A DNA stretch of 60,903 nucleotides from an uncultured Alphaproteobacteria bacterium (lineage in GTDB: Bacteria > Pseudomonadota > Alphaproteobacteria > HIMB59), in assembly GCA_902617515.1 (NCBI GenBank), contig CACMWX010000004.1:1-60903 (forward strand), in the 5' to 3' direction. Positions within the stretch are counted from its first letter, which is position 1. Every line of letters begins with the position of its first letter. Shown in pieces: positions 8,236-16,683 of this stretch. The position numbers and the translations under genes were made by a program. Under the pieces are notes generated by a model. The model made no database searches. It saw only the letters and a list, made by a program, of their open reading frames with translations, and was not told the origin of the DNA.

Positions 8236-9129
8236 ATGTTAGCTAGACATTATATTGGAGAGTCATGGAAGCATGGACTGCTCATCATTGGAGCATTAAT
8301 TGTGTTGATCCCATTCTACATGATGGTTTCAATGTCACTTAAATCTCAACAAGAAATTCAGTCAATATCTGGAGGTTTAGTCGGAGCACAGGAGATTCAA
8401 ACATTCCCAGTTTGTACTAAGCACGGATATACTGAAGAGGTATGCACAATGCGACCTTATAAATACAATTTCTGGTTTGCATTCAAAAAAGCCCCAATTC
8501 CTAGGTATTTAATGAATGGTTTGATTGTGACTGTTTCAATCTTTTTAATACAAGTATTGATTGCACTTCCATGTTCTTATGCACTAGCCAAGCTTAGGTT
8601 TAAAGGAAGGGAATTTGTATTTTCAATGGTTCTGTTCTGTTTATTAATACCTGTACATGCAATCGCTTTACCGTTGTATGTCATGTTAGCAAAAGCTGGA
8701 CTGGTGGATACCTATGCAGCCTTAATAATACCGTGGACGATATCTGTGTTTGGAATTTTTCTAATGCGGCAATTCTTTATGACAGTACCAGATGAACTAA
8801 TTGATGCTGCAAGGATGGATGGTATGGGAGAATATTCTATTGTTTGGAAAGTTATGCTTCCTGTAGCCATACCAGCGTTACTCGCTTTTGCAATTTTCTC
8901 AGTTGTTGCTCACTGGAATGATTATTTTTGGCCTAGGATTGTTATCACAGGTAATCGTGATTTATTTACACCACCACTTGGTATTAGAGAATTTAGAGGT
9001 GGTATAGATAGTGATGAATTTGGACCTATGATGGCGTCGATTGTTACTGTTACCATTCCACTTATTGTGGCTTTCATAGTTGCTCAAAAAAGATTTGTTG
9101 AAGGTATTACTATGACTGGAATGAAGTAA
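8236..9129 (+). CDS. ABC transporter permease, MalG/UgpE class
   Basis: The second permease of the importer. The chosen start is the ATG 1 nt after the previous stop; an in-frame TTG at 8212 would add eight residues. The EAA loop is AARMDGMGEYSIVWKVMLPV, and the C-terminus is the usual FVEGITMTGMK. A periplasmic insertion after TM1 (about residues 40-85) carries a cysteine pair in VCTKHGYTEEVC, which could form a disulfide. That matches the cysteine-containing loop of its partner and suggests a structured periplasmic contact for the binding protein. It is last in the unit and converges with the SMR-like gene, one base apart. Confidence 0.9.
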   Translation: MLARHYIGESWKHGLLIIGALIVLIPFYMMVSMSLKSQQEIQSISGGLVGAQEIQTFPVCTKHGYTEEVCTMRPYKYNFWFAFKKAPIPRYLMNGLIVTVSIFLIQVLIALPCSYALAKLRFKGREFVFSMVLFCLLIPVHAIALPLYVMLAKAGLVDTYAALIIPWTISVFGIFLMRQFFMTVPDELIDAARMDGMGEYSIVWKVMLPVAIPALLAFAIFSVVAHWNDYFWPRIVITGNRDLFTPPLGIREFRGGIDSDEFGPMMASIVTVTIPLIVAFIVAQKRFVEGITMTGMK

Positions 9130-9450
9130 TTATTTACCCAGAGCGTTTACCATAACAATACCAAGTATAATCAGCCCACAACCAAGAATTCCAAATAAGT
9201 TTGGACTCTGACCAAACTTAATTATACTTAATATGAACGTTCCAAAAATCACTAAACCAGCATAAGAGGCATAGGCAATTCCCATTGGTAAAAACTTCAT
9301 TACCTTAGAAATAAAAAAGACCGCGATTACTATGGAAATAGCACTTAGTGAGGTTGGTATGAATTTCTCGTATCCATTTGATATTTTTGCAAAATTATTT
9401 GAAAGTATCCCGAAGAAGACCGCTGCAGCTAAATAAAAATATCCAATCAG
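9130..9450 (-). CDS. Small multidrug resistance (SMR/EmrE-like) membrane protein with non-standard start
   Basis: Read by eye: a 106-residue frame with four hydrophobic segments that aligns along its length with EmrE (110 aa). Shared features include YLAAAVFFG at the N-terminus, PMGIAYASYAGLV (EmrE PTGIAYAIWSGVG), and GILGCGLIILGIVMVN at the C-terminus. The membrane-embedded Glu14 that EmrE uses to couple protons to drug appears to be Gly here. No ATG fits; CTG at 9448-9450 or ATA at 9457-9459 are the only codons after an in-frame TAG, so translation may be coupled to the DddP stop at 9452-9454. It may be a degraded or partner subunit of a heteromeric SMR pair. Confidence 0.6.
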   Translation of the reverse strand: MIGYFYLAAAVFFGILSNNFAKISNGYEKFIPTSLSAISIVIAVFFISKVMKFLPMGIAYASYAGLVIFGTFILSIIKFGQSPNLFGILGCGLIILGIVMVNALGK

Positions 9451-9451
9451 T

Positions 9452-10738
9452 TTAGATATCTATCTCATAAGGAAATGAACTTAGTTGCTTCAAGCCATCT
9501 TTGGTTACAACGAACTGATCCTCAAGTTTAATTCCTTCTTTGCCGCCAACTTCACCAACATAACTCTCTACACAGATAGTCATATTTTCCTCAAAATTGG
9601 CTGAGTAATCCGCGTTGCTAAAATCTCTATTTGGGTAAGCAACAAGTGGCCATTCATCACAAAGACCGACACCATGAATAATGCATGGATAATGATTATC
9701 GTAGCAATTATCAGGCAATTTCCAGGATTTTTCTGCAAATTCTCTAAAATTTACACCAGCTTTAATCAGAGATTTGTTATGATTAATATGCTCTAAAGAC
9801 ATTGAGTAGAGCCTTTTTTGTTCATCATTTAGACGATTGCCCTCAACAAAGGTTCGAGAGATATCAGCACAGTAACCGTACGGTCCAACCATATCTGTGT
9901 CAAAAGCAACTAAATCTCCAGACTCAATGACTCTGTTACTGCATTCTTGAAGCCAAGGATTTGTTCGTGGTCCAGATACTAAAAGACGAGTCTCAAACCA
10001 TTCCCCACCATTTTCAATATTGACTTTATGCATGTATGACCAAAGTTCTTCTTCTGTCATACCTGCCTGAAGTTTGTCTCTCATTAGCCACATTCCTTTT
10101 TCAGCAGTCTCAATAGAAGCTTTCATGCAAATTAACTCATCATCAGATTTAATAGATCTTGCAAGCTCAATATACTTTTGGGCGTTCACTAGTTTAACAT
10201 TAAACTGTTTAAGTAACATTTGTATTCCAACTGGATCGGAAACATCTATTGCAAGGCAATTATTATCAGGTGAATGCTCTCTCATTAAATCTTGAACAGT
10301 GCCAGCCCATTTTTTTGCATTTTTATCAACAAAATTATTTGCTGAAAAAAAATCCCAACTATCAACTGCTCGAATATCATCAATCGTGCATAAATGTTCT
10401 GAGAGATGCTCGCTCTTTGGATAATCAAATAGTATTACTTTTCCCTCTGCAGAAATAAATACGAATCGCACGAGTTCATGCATTGTAAATAAACTCATAT
10501 TTCTACTGTCGGTTGCATACCTTATATTGATCGGATCAAATAATATGCAAGCACCAACATTATTTAATCGTAGTTGTTCTAAAACTCTATTGAGTCGGTA
10601 CATACGTAAACGGTCGAAGTCTATTTTTTCTTCGTAGAGTCTAGGTTTGTAAACTTGATTTTCAAAATTTTGGTTAATTGTTTCGAAAAACTTTGGGCCA
10701 ATTTTACGGTCTGCAAATTTACTTGTAAAATTACTCAT
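9452..10738 (-). CDS. dddP: DddP-like DMSP lyase (M24 metallopeptidase fold)
   Basis: Very close in motif content to DddP, which cleaves dimethylsulfoniopropionate to dimethyl sulfide and acrylate. Diagnostic stretches are ILFDPINIRYATDSRNM, GGEWFETRLLVSGPRTNPW, HGVGLCDEWPLVAYP and ESYVGEVGG. Numbered from the chosen start, the metal ligands would be D280, D282, D292, H355, E391 and E406 and the catalytic Asp D361. Their spacing matches D295, D297, D307, H371, E406, E421 and D377 of the characterised Ruegeria enzyme. The Met at 10738 is preferred over the one ten codons upstream, giving 428 aa and an 8-nt overlap with the methyltransferase gene. Activity is inferred from sequence alone. Confidence 0.88.
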   Translation of the reverse strand: MSNFTSKFADRKIGPKFFETINQNFENQVYKPRLYEEKIDFDRLRMYRLNRVLEQLRLNNVGACILFDPINIRYATDSRNMSLFTMHELVRFVFISAEGKVILFDYPKSEHLSEHLCTIDDIRAVDSWDFFSANNFVDKNAKKWAGTVQDLMREHSPDNNCLAIDVSDPVGIQMLLKQFNVKLVNAQKYIELARSIKSDDELICMKASIETAEKGMWLMRDKLQAGMTEEELWSYMHKVNIENGGEWFETRLLVSGPRTNPWLQECSNRVIESGDLVAFDTDMVGPYGYCADISRTFVEGNRLNDEQKRLYSMSLEHINHNKSLIKAGVNFREFAEKSWKLPDNCYDNHYPCIIHGVGLCDEWPLVAYPNRDFSNADYSANFEENMTICVESYVGEVGGKEGIKLEDQFVVTKDGLKQLSSFPYEIDI

Positions 10739-11843
10739 CCAAATGACTTTTAAAATTATTCTTTTCAAATCTTAAAAGATAATCACTAAATTGCAATTTA
10801 AGTTTTTTTGCACTATTGCTAATTTTATCTAGAAAATTAATACTTATTTTAATACTTTTTTGTTCATTTTCGGATATTTGACCAACATAGGTGATAGCAT
10901 TCCATAATCCAAGAGAGTTCATCGGTGAAAATTTTTTCTTAGAGGATAATGATAGGTTTATAAATGAAAATAAAAATGAAGATGCGGATACTTTAAATTT
11001 TTTTCTAAAATGAGGTATTTTTTTATTCAGGCTTTCTACAAATTTTTTGGGATCACTAAATTGATAGGGATTAATCTTTGGAAAGAATAATTTGAGAAGC
11101 TTTTTTGAAAAATCATTTCCGGATGAATAAATAAAAAATAGCTGACCTTTTACATCTAACATTTTTAATAATGGAATAAGTACTAGCTTAAGTGTTCTGT
11201 CGTAAGGAGATCTTAGCCTGAAAGCTTGCGATGCAATTATATAGTCGTAAAACTTTGGAATACTCTCTAACTTACTTGGTATCAAATGCTTTAATGCAAT
11301 TTTTTGATCCCTCCTGTAAATAACCATCAGTGTCTTTTGCCTCGGTCTCAATATGGTTGAAGAAGTATCTTCTTTTATATCCCAATTTTTTCTTATAACC
11401 TCACCCATATTCATGAGTTGCTGATTGAAACTAAAACTTGAATTTCCAACTAATTCTTTTTTTATTAACTTACAATCTGTGAAACGATTATCATTAATTT
11501 CTCTGTAGGATGCATTCGTTATACAGAAAACTAAATTCTTATGTTCAAAAAATCTATAACCAAGATAATTTAGAAGACTGTTAATATCATCGATACTAAT
11601 TTCTTTTCCAACAACTATAATTGGATCTTCAGGAAATTTGTCATGAACAGCCGATAGCAATGTGCAGATGACTGAGCCATCTCCTGTCCCAGCATCAAAA
11701 ATTCTAAACGCATCCTTAGTAATTTTAGAATTTTTTAAATACTTCGCTAATTGAAAAGCTATTCGACTTTTTTCGTTGGTAGAATTTACAAATGATAAAT
11801 ATTTATCTCTTGAATCAAAAAAATCTGACTTTTTTGCCCCCAC
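10731..11843 (-). CDS. Putative class I SAM-dependent methyltransferase
   Basis: A 370-residue protein with a likely SAM-binding motif I, FDAGTGDGSV, at about 49-58. A second Rossmann-like stretch, YDYIIASQAF, lies near 200. The C-terminal third is basic, Lys- and Ser-rich, and not recognised. The substrate is unknown. It starts with GTG at 11843, preceded by AGGAG that overlaps a hairpin, and its end overlaps the dddP-like gene by 8 nt, so the two are translated together. The pairing suggests a role near DMSP or sulfur metabolism, but no sequence evidence supports a specific reaction. Confidence 0.6.
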   Translation of the reverse strand: MGAKKSDFFDSRDKYLSFVNSTNEKSRIAFQLAKYLKNSKITKDAFRIFDAGTGDGSVICTLLSAVHDKFPEDPIIVVGKEISIDDINSLLNYLGYRFFEHKNLVFCITNASYREINDNRFTDCKLIKKELVGNSSFSFNQQLMNMGEVIRKNWDIKEDTSSTILRPRQKTLMVIYRRDQKIALKHLIPSKLESIPKFYDYIIASQAFRLRSPYDRTLKLVLIPLLKMLDVKGQLFFIYSSGNDFSKKLLKLFFPKINPYQFSDPKKFVESLNKKIPHFRKKFKVSASSFLFSFINLSLSSKKKFSPMNSLGLWNAITYVGQISENEQKSIKISINFLDKISNSAKKLKLQFSDYLLRFEKNNFKSHLDE

Positions 11844-11847
11844 CTTA

Positions 11848-11873
11848 TTTCTCCTAGTTTTTTTTTAAACTAG
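11848..11873 (-). promoter_or_regulatory. Hairpin abutting the methyltransferase ribosome site
   Basis: On the minus strand CTAGTTT and AAACTAG (11854-11873) form a 7-bp stem around six A. The 3' arm runs directly into the AGGAG ribosome site, sharing its AG, just before the GTG start at 11843. The outer bases TTTCT and AGAAA extend the pairing past a 2-nt bulge. Such a layout can reduce or condition translation initiation; an effect here is inferred. Confidence 0.35.
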
Positions 11874-11919
11874 AAATGCATTGATTACCATAATAGAGTT
11901 AACTGGTTAGATTATAAAT

Positions 11920-12012
11920 ATGACTTTAGAAACCTCGCTTTTATTGGGTATATTTGGCGCAGTTTTAGCAATAGCGATAATGGTTTTTGATATTTACAAA
12001 AGAAACAAATAA
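11920..12012 (+). CDS. Possible 30-residue single-span membrane peptide
   Basis: ATG to TAA encodes MTLETSLLLGIFGAVLAIAI followed by MVFDIYKRNK. One hydrophobic helix with a short acidic N-terminus and a basic C-terminus predicts insertion with the C-terminus in the cytoplasm. It fills most of the gap before the ferredoxin-NADP reductase gene, 35 nt upstream of it. No clear ribosome site was seen. It could be chance, but the clean hydrophobic span and the basic end argue for a real small protein. Confidence 0.4.
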   Translation: MTLETSLLLGIFGAVLAIAIMVFDIYKRNK

Positions 12013-12047
12013 TCTAACTCAAGTAACATTTATTATAATAATAAGAC

Positions 12048-13082
12048 ATGACCAATATTATAAAATCAGGTGGAAGCCACGAAACAGACGTTGTTATTAT
12101 TGGCGCTGGTCCATGTGGTCTGTTTCAAGTCTTTGAATTGGGTCTTTTAGATATGAAGGCTCATTTAATCGACAACCTTGATAAAATAGGAGGGCAGTGC
12201 GCAGAATTATATCCTGATAAAAATTTATATGATATTCCAAGTAGGCCTGCTATTACCGGCCAAGAACTAACCGATGATTTAATAAAACAAGCTGAGCCTT
12301 TCAATCCCTCTTATCATCTCAATCAATTAACCTCTAAAATATCTTTAAATGATAATGATATTTTAGTTGAAACCGATAAGGGCACATCCATTAAATGCAA
12401 GTCTTTAGTGATTGCAGCGGGCGCTGGTAGCTTTGTTCCAAGAAAGCTTCCTGCAGAGGGTTCTCAGGAGCTAGAAAATAAAAATATTTTTTACTCTGTT
12501 AAAAAAAGATCTGATTTTCAAGATAAGAATATTTTAATAATTGGTGGTGGTGACTCTGCGCTTGATTATGTTATGGGATTTCAGGGAATAGCTAAAAAAG
12601 TTTCTTTGGTCCACAGAAGAAAAGAATTTAAGGGAGTTCAAGACTCTGTTAATAAAGTTATGTCTTTAGTTGATAAAGGCGATGTAAGTTTCAATATGGG
12701 AAGTTTAAAAAAGGTTGAAAAAAATGATAATGGTAAAGTTACAGTGACACTTGATGATGAGACAACCATAGATGATATTGACGCTATATTTCCTTTTTTC
12801 GGTTTAAAAATAGAATTAGGCCCAATTGCAGATTGGGGTTTGAATTTAGAGAAAAATTTAATATCAGTTAATACTGAAAATTTTGAAACTTCTGTTCCAA
12901 GAGTTTTTGCTGTAGGGGATATTTGTATTTATCCTGGTAAATTAAAGTTAATTTTGAGTGGCTTTCATGAAGCAGCTCTTGCAGCTAAAAAAATGTTTGA
13001 ATATTGTCATAGTGATAAAAAGTATGTTTTTAGATACACTACTTCTTCAAGTGATCTTCAAAAAAAACTTGGTGTAAAATAA
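12048..13082 (+). CDS. Ferredoxin-NADP+ reductase, thioredoxin-reductase-like type
   Basis: A 344-residue FAD enzyme of the TrxR-like ferredoxin/flavodoxin-NADP reductase group. The FAD site is VIIGAGPCGLFQ (about 16-27), IGGQCAELYPDK follows near 47-58, the NADP site is IIGGGDSALD near 165, and the second FAD motif is VFAVGDICIYPGK. The thioredoxin-reductase CxxC is absent, as expected for this group. It moves electrons between NADPH and ferredoxin or flavodoxin in the cytoplasm. It stands apart from the operons around it, with the gene downstream starting 40 nt later. Confidence 0.9.
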   Translation: MTNIIKSGGSHETDVVIIGAGPCGLFQVFELGLLDMKAHLIDNLDKIGGQCAELYPDKNLYDIPSRPAITGQELTDDLIKQAEPFNPSYHLNQLTSKISLNDNDILVETDKGTSIKCKSLVIAAGAGSFVPRKLPAEGSQELENKNIFYSVKKRSDFQDKNILIIGGGDSALDYVMGFQGIAKKVSLVHRRKEFKGVQDSVNKVMSLVDKGDVSFNMGSLKKVEKNDNGKVTVTLDDETTIDDIDAIFPFFGLKIELGPIADWGLNLEKNLISVNTENFETSVPRVFAVGDICIYPGKLKLILSGFHEAALAAKKMFEYCHSDKKYVFRYTTSSSDLQKKLGVK

Positions 13083-13122
13083 CTGTTAAAATGCTATTAA
13101 CCCGCAGTTTATTACTGACTGT

Positions 13123-14208
13123 ATGAAGATAATAATTTTTTCTAAGACTGTTTTTTTATTTATTTTTTGTTTCTTAATACTTTTCTGCACCCATTTATAT
13201 TCAAAAACTTTAGAAAAAACTACAGTTTCTCTAGATAATCCCTGGGGGATGACTTGGATAGATGACCACTTATTGATCACTCAAAAATCAGGTGAAATTT
13301 TCCTTATCAATACAAAAGATTATTCACAAACTAAAATTGATCACAACATTCCTTTTGTTCAACATGGCCAAGGAGGGCTTTTAGATGTAGTAAGTGAAAA
13401 GAATTTTATATGGGTTACTGGCTCAATTAAGAAAAATGGCAAATACACAACTGCTGTGTATTCTGCTGAACTTAAAGAAAATAAGCTCATTAATGAAAAT
13501 CTTATATATGAGGCCTTACCATATTTTGGTAATGGTAAACACTTTGGTTCTCGAATAGAAATTCTTGATGATTACCTTTATATAAGTATTGGCGAGAGAG
13601 GAAAAGGCATGATTGCTCAGGACTTCTCAAATTCAATTGGATCAATAATCAGAATACATAAAAATGGTGAGCACCCTAAAGATAATCCTTTCATGTCGGG
13701 TAATGATTGGCTTCCTGAGTTATTTCAAATTGGTGTTAGAAACCCTCAAGGGATGACTTTGGATCCTCATACTAAATCTATTTATATATCTAATCATGGA
13801 CCTAAAGGAGGAGACTTTATAGGTAAAGTTGTTGGAGGTACTAATTATGGTTGGAAGAAAATAGGATGGGGAGGAACAAATTACTCTGGAACTAAAATTG
13901 GAGATGGTAATGCTTGGGAACCTGGTTTTTTAAAACCAGAATTTATTTGGGTTCCCTCTATCGCAGTAAGTGGCATTAAATTTTATCATGGTGATGCATT
14001 TCCTCAGTGGCAAAATTCACTTTTAGTTTCTTCACTTAAGTTTCAGTACTTATCTGTTTTACACAGAATTGATAATAAATTTGTAAAAGAAGAGATTATT
14101 TTCAAAGATCAAATTGGAAGAGTCCGAGATATAGAAATAGACCAAACGGGTAATATATACATTATTGCAGATGAGACAGACTCAAATTTATTTATTTTGA
14201 AACCTTAA
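13123..14208 (+). CDS. PQQ-dependent sugar (aldose) dehydrogenase, periplasmic
   Basis: A 361-residue beta-propeller of the soluble glucose/sorbosone dehydrogenase family (YliI/Asd-like). The N-terminus is a signal peptide or anchor (hydrophobic about 8-25). Family features are LDNPWGMTWIDD, GQGGLLDVV, the HFGSRI segment with the catalytic-type His/Arg region, QIGVRNPQGMTLDP, and GGTNYGWKK. Such enzymes oxidise aldoses in the periplasm with PQQ bound together with calcium. No PQQ biosynthesis genes are visible, so the cofactor would come from elsewhere in the genome or the environment. It sits next to sugar catabolic genes but converges with them. Confidence 0.85.
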   Translation: MKIIIFSKTVFLFIFCFLILFCTHLYSKTLEKTTVSLDNPWGMTWIDDHLLITQKSGEIFLINTKDYSQTKIDHNIPFVQHGQGGLLDVVSEKNFIWVTGSIKKNGKYTTAVYSAELKENKLINENLIYEALPYFGNGKHFGSRIEILDDYLYISIGERGKGMIAQDFSNSIGSIIRIHKNGEHPKDNPFMSGNDWLPELFQIGVRNPQGMTLDPHTKSIYISNHGPKGGDFIGKVVGGTNYGWKKIGWGGTNYSGTKIGDGNAWEPGFLKPEFIWVPSIAVSGIKFYHGDAFPQWQNSLLVSSLKFQYLSVLHRIDNKFVKEEIIFKDQIGRVRDIEIDQTGNIYIIADETDSNLFILKP

Positions 14209-14213
14209 ATTTT

Positions 14214-15497
14214 CTATTTCCTTGTTACTAAGTCAGCAATGCCTCTGCATATACCAAGGTGATTGTCCTCAACTATAACCGGATAATCCCATTTTTTTTC
14301 AATAGTACCTAAAAATGTTTTATTTTTTGCAAAAGGGCCTGAACAAATTATTGGTCCCTTTGAACCTATTGCTTGTAATCCAATCAATGTTTGATTAGCA
14401 AGTACTTCGGAGATTATTGCCTCTGCTTTATTTGACTCAAAGTCATGAAAATTTATTTCTTCATTGGATACTTTATTTACAAACCTAGCCTTTTCTATAT
14501 CTTCAAAATCAATAAAACTTATATCCGATATATTGATATTTTCATGATTAAAAGAAGACTTATTCTTTTTAGAAATTTGTCTTTCATATATTTTTCCTCC
14601 AGGAAATCTGAAGTTGGGAACTAAGTTACCAAAACAATCGCAACTAATCATTAAACCAGGGTTTTCCGAGATATCAATCTGGTTTGAACCTAATGAAAAA
14701 AGAGTTACCCAAGTGCCTGTTGACAATATTGAACAAGGTAATTCTTGTTTTAAATATGCCGAAACTAAAGCTAAACTTGAGTCATGAGCCCCACAATAAA
14801 CTGATGTATTCTCAGACAAGCCTGTTTTATTAGCCAACTCTTTTCTCAAATTTCCAAGTATATTTGATGCAGATTTTATGGGTGGAAAACTAATATCTGA
14901 CTCAATGCCAAAAGTTTTAAGTTCAACAAATTTTTTCTCTTTAATATCCCATAAATCTGAATGACATGTAGCATAACTAATCTCACTTGCACAAATACCC
15001 GTTAACCAATAGGTCCAAAATTGTGGCCAAAATAAAATCTGATCAACTTTTGCAAACTCTTTTGGAAAATACTTATTTTGCCAGTATAATTGTGCTCCAA
15101 GATTTAATCCAGCACTCATGCGTGGACTGCCGGTTTGATTAAATGATGGGCGTATTCGGTCGTACTCTGATTTTAGTTTATCAGGACCATCAAATTCATA
15201 ATCAATAACAGGAAGGGCCAGTTCTCCTTTAGACATCAAAGCTACACACGCTCCATGAGTTGATGTAAATATTGAGTCGACTAAGTATTTTTCTGCAATA
15301 CTACTTAAAGAACTGATGATAAAATTTTTTAGCGAGTCTATATCAAAGTGTGGATACAGCGAGTTAGTCAAAATAAAATTTTCGGTTTGAAAAACCTCCA
15401 ATTCTTTTAAATTATAAGCATCAAATAAGATTACCTTGGCATGTGTTTTACCAATATCCAATACAGCAATATTGTTTCTGATATTAGGTTTTTTCAT
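14214..15497 (-). CDS. FGGY-family carbohydrate kinase (deoxysugar kinase-like)
   Basis: A 427-residue kinase using the ATG at 15497, which overlaps the aldolase stop as ATGA; an in-frame start upstream would add 15 poor residues. ASKHA-fold motifs include the phosphate-1 loop AVLDIGKTHAK, THGACVAL, the catalytic-base region GAHDSSLAL and STGTWVTLF. It is a paralogue of the rhamnose-operon kinase at 41732-43102, sharing SEISYATCHSDLWD and LNLGAQLYW. With the aldolase it should phosphorylate a ketose that the aldolase then splits. Fuculose- or rhamnulose-like substrates are plausible but not proved. No isomerase adjoins it. Confidence 0.85.
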   Translation of the reverse strand: MKKPNIRNNIAVLDIGKTHAKVILFDAYNLKELEVFQTENFILTNSLYPHFDIDSLKNFIISSLSSIAEKYLVDSIFTSTHGACVALMSKGELALPVIDYEFDGPDKLKSEYDRIRPSFNQTGSPRMSAGLNLGAQLYWQNKYFPKEFAKVDQILFWPQFWTYWLTGICASEISYATCHSDLWDIKEKKFVELKTFGIESDISFPPIKSASNILGNLRKELANKTGLSENTSVYCGAHDSSLALVSAYLKQELPCSILSTGTWVTLFSLGSNQIDISENPGLMISCDCFGNLVPNFRFPGGKIYERQISKKNKSSFNHENINISDISFIDFEDIEKARFVNKVSNEEINFHDFESNKAEAIISEVLANQTLIGLQAIGSKGPIICSGPFAKNKTFLGTIEKKWDYPVIVEDNHLGICRGIADLVTRK

Positions 15498-16579
15498 AGG
15501 ATTTTTTTGTTCTGACTCTGTCGATAATGTTCCGCTTCCCAATTTAAAAGAAAGCTCATTTCATCTTCACTTAAATATTTAAGATCAACATCATCCGGTA
15601 TCAGACATAACAAATCATATATACATCGAATTATTTCAACTGTTCCTCTTAACGCATTATCGCGAATTATAACTCCATGCCCAATTAAAATTACACATGA
15701 GTTGAAGGGTAAAGGCTCTTTGGATATTTTATTTAATTTCTCAACAAAACCATCACCTTTTGGATCAAGAGCTAGAAGTCTTGGTCCAAGAAATACTAAA
15801 AAATCAGGTAGAAGTGTCCCTGTAGTAAGTTTGTCAATCCAAGGTTGATGAAAAGCCAGATTATTGATCAAATTATCTTCACAAAATTTAAATCCAGTAT
15901 TTTTTAGATTAACAATTTTAATTTTTGATTTAGTTTTACCAACGATACTATTTTTATCATTGAATTCTTTTAGGCGATATCTAACAAGTTGATTTAACTT
16001 TTTTAGTTCCTCTAAATCCTCACCACAAATAATAAGACCATGGTTTTCTAAAATAAAAATATTATCCTTCTGTGTTTTAGCTTCCATTATTTTATGACAT
16101 AGTTCGATACCAGGTTTAACATAAGGTATAAATTTCCAATTAAGATCTGTAAGTAGCTCTTTAAATTTTATGTGGGAATTTTTCTGCACAGCTAATGCAT
16201 TAATATAAATATCATGTGTATGAAAAATATATTTGAAATCAAGAATGGCATGCATTGGGGTTTCAATTGATGGACGAAGGCCTTTAGGAGAATTTATTAA
16301 ATCTACTGATTTAAGAATATCATCATTAGAACAGTTTTTATTTTTAAGAGCGTCTTTAATTTTAGAAATACCCACTGCGACCATCGTTTCTGAAGAACCT
16401 GTGTCGATAAGCCATTTACCAGAGGCCTTAATCCACATTGTATCGCCGTCTTTGATTGAGGTATTTCCTCCAGCTGCCTGTACCATTGTTCGATCCAATC
16501 CTAATTCTTTAGAGTAATTGAGGAAAAGCTCATAATCTTTTGCTGAAATGTCATTACTTTTGCTTATCATAGAAATCAA
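15494..16579 (-). CDS. Class II aldolase-fold protein (rhamnulose/fuculose-phosphate aldolase-like)
   Basis: A 361-residue protein with class II aldolase/adducin motifs: AAGGNTSIK near 35-43, the zinc-site IFHTHD near 118, and ENHGLIICG near 178, where further His and Glu ligands would lie. It resembles the aldolase half of the bifunctional rhamnose enzyme at 43102-45183 but lacks the dehydrogenase domain, ending in a C-terminal extension after about residue 230. It would cleave a ketose-1-phosphate to dihydroxyacetone phosphate and an aldehyde. It is first in a two-gene operon with the kinase, divergent from galE. Confidence 0.8.
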   Translation of the reverse strand: MISMISKSNDISAKDYELFLNYSKELGLDRTMVQAAGGNTSIKDGDTMWIKASGKWLIDTGSSETMVAVGISKIKDALKNKNCSNDDILKSVDLINSPKGLRPSIETPMHAILDFKYIFHTHDIYINALAVQKNSHIKFKELLTDLNWKFIPYVKPGIELCHKIMEAKTQKDNIFILENHGLIICGEDLEELKKLNQLVRYRLKEFNDKNSIVGKTKSKIKIVNLKNTGFKFCEDNLINNLAFHQPWIDKLTTGTLLPDFLVFLGPRLLALDPKGDGFVEKLNKISKEPLPFNSCVILIGHGVIIRDNALRGTVEIIRCIYDLLCLIPDDVDLKYLSEDEMSFLLNWEAEHYRQSQNKKIL

Positions 16580-16683
16580 TAAAATTATGACATTTTAATG
16601 AATTTTGAACAATTTAATTTAGTTTCATTTGAAAATAAAATTATTCCTATGAAATTTTTAGTGAGCCATTATAAAGTTAATTC

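Noticed and set aside
13086-13280. Minus-strand ORF of 64 codons over the start of the sugar dehydrogenase
   Set aside because: It overlaps the signal peptide of a well-supported gene and shows no recognisable protein character.
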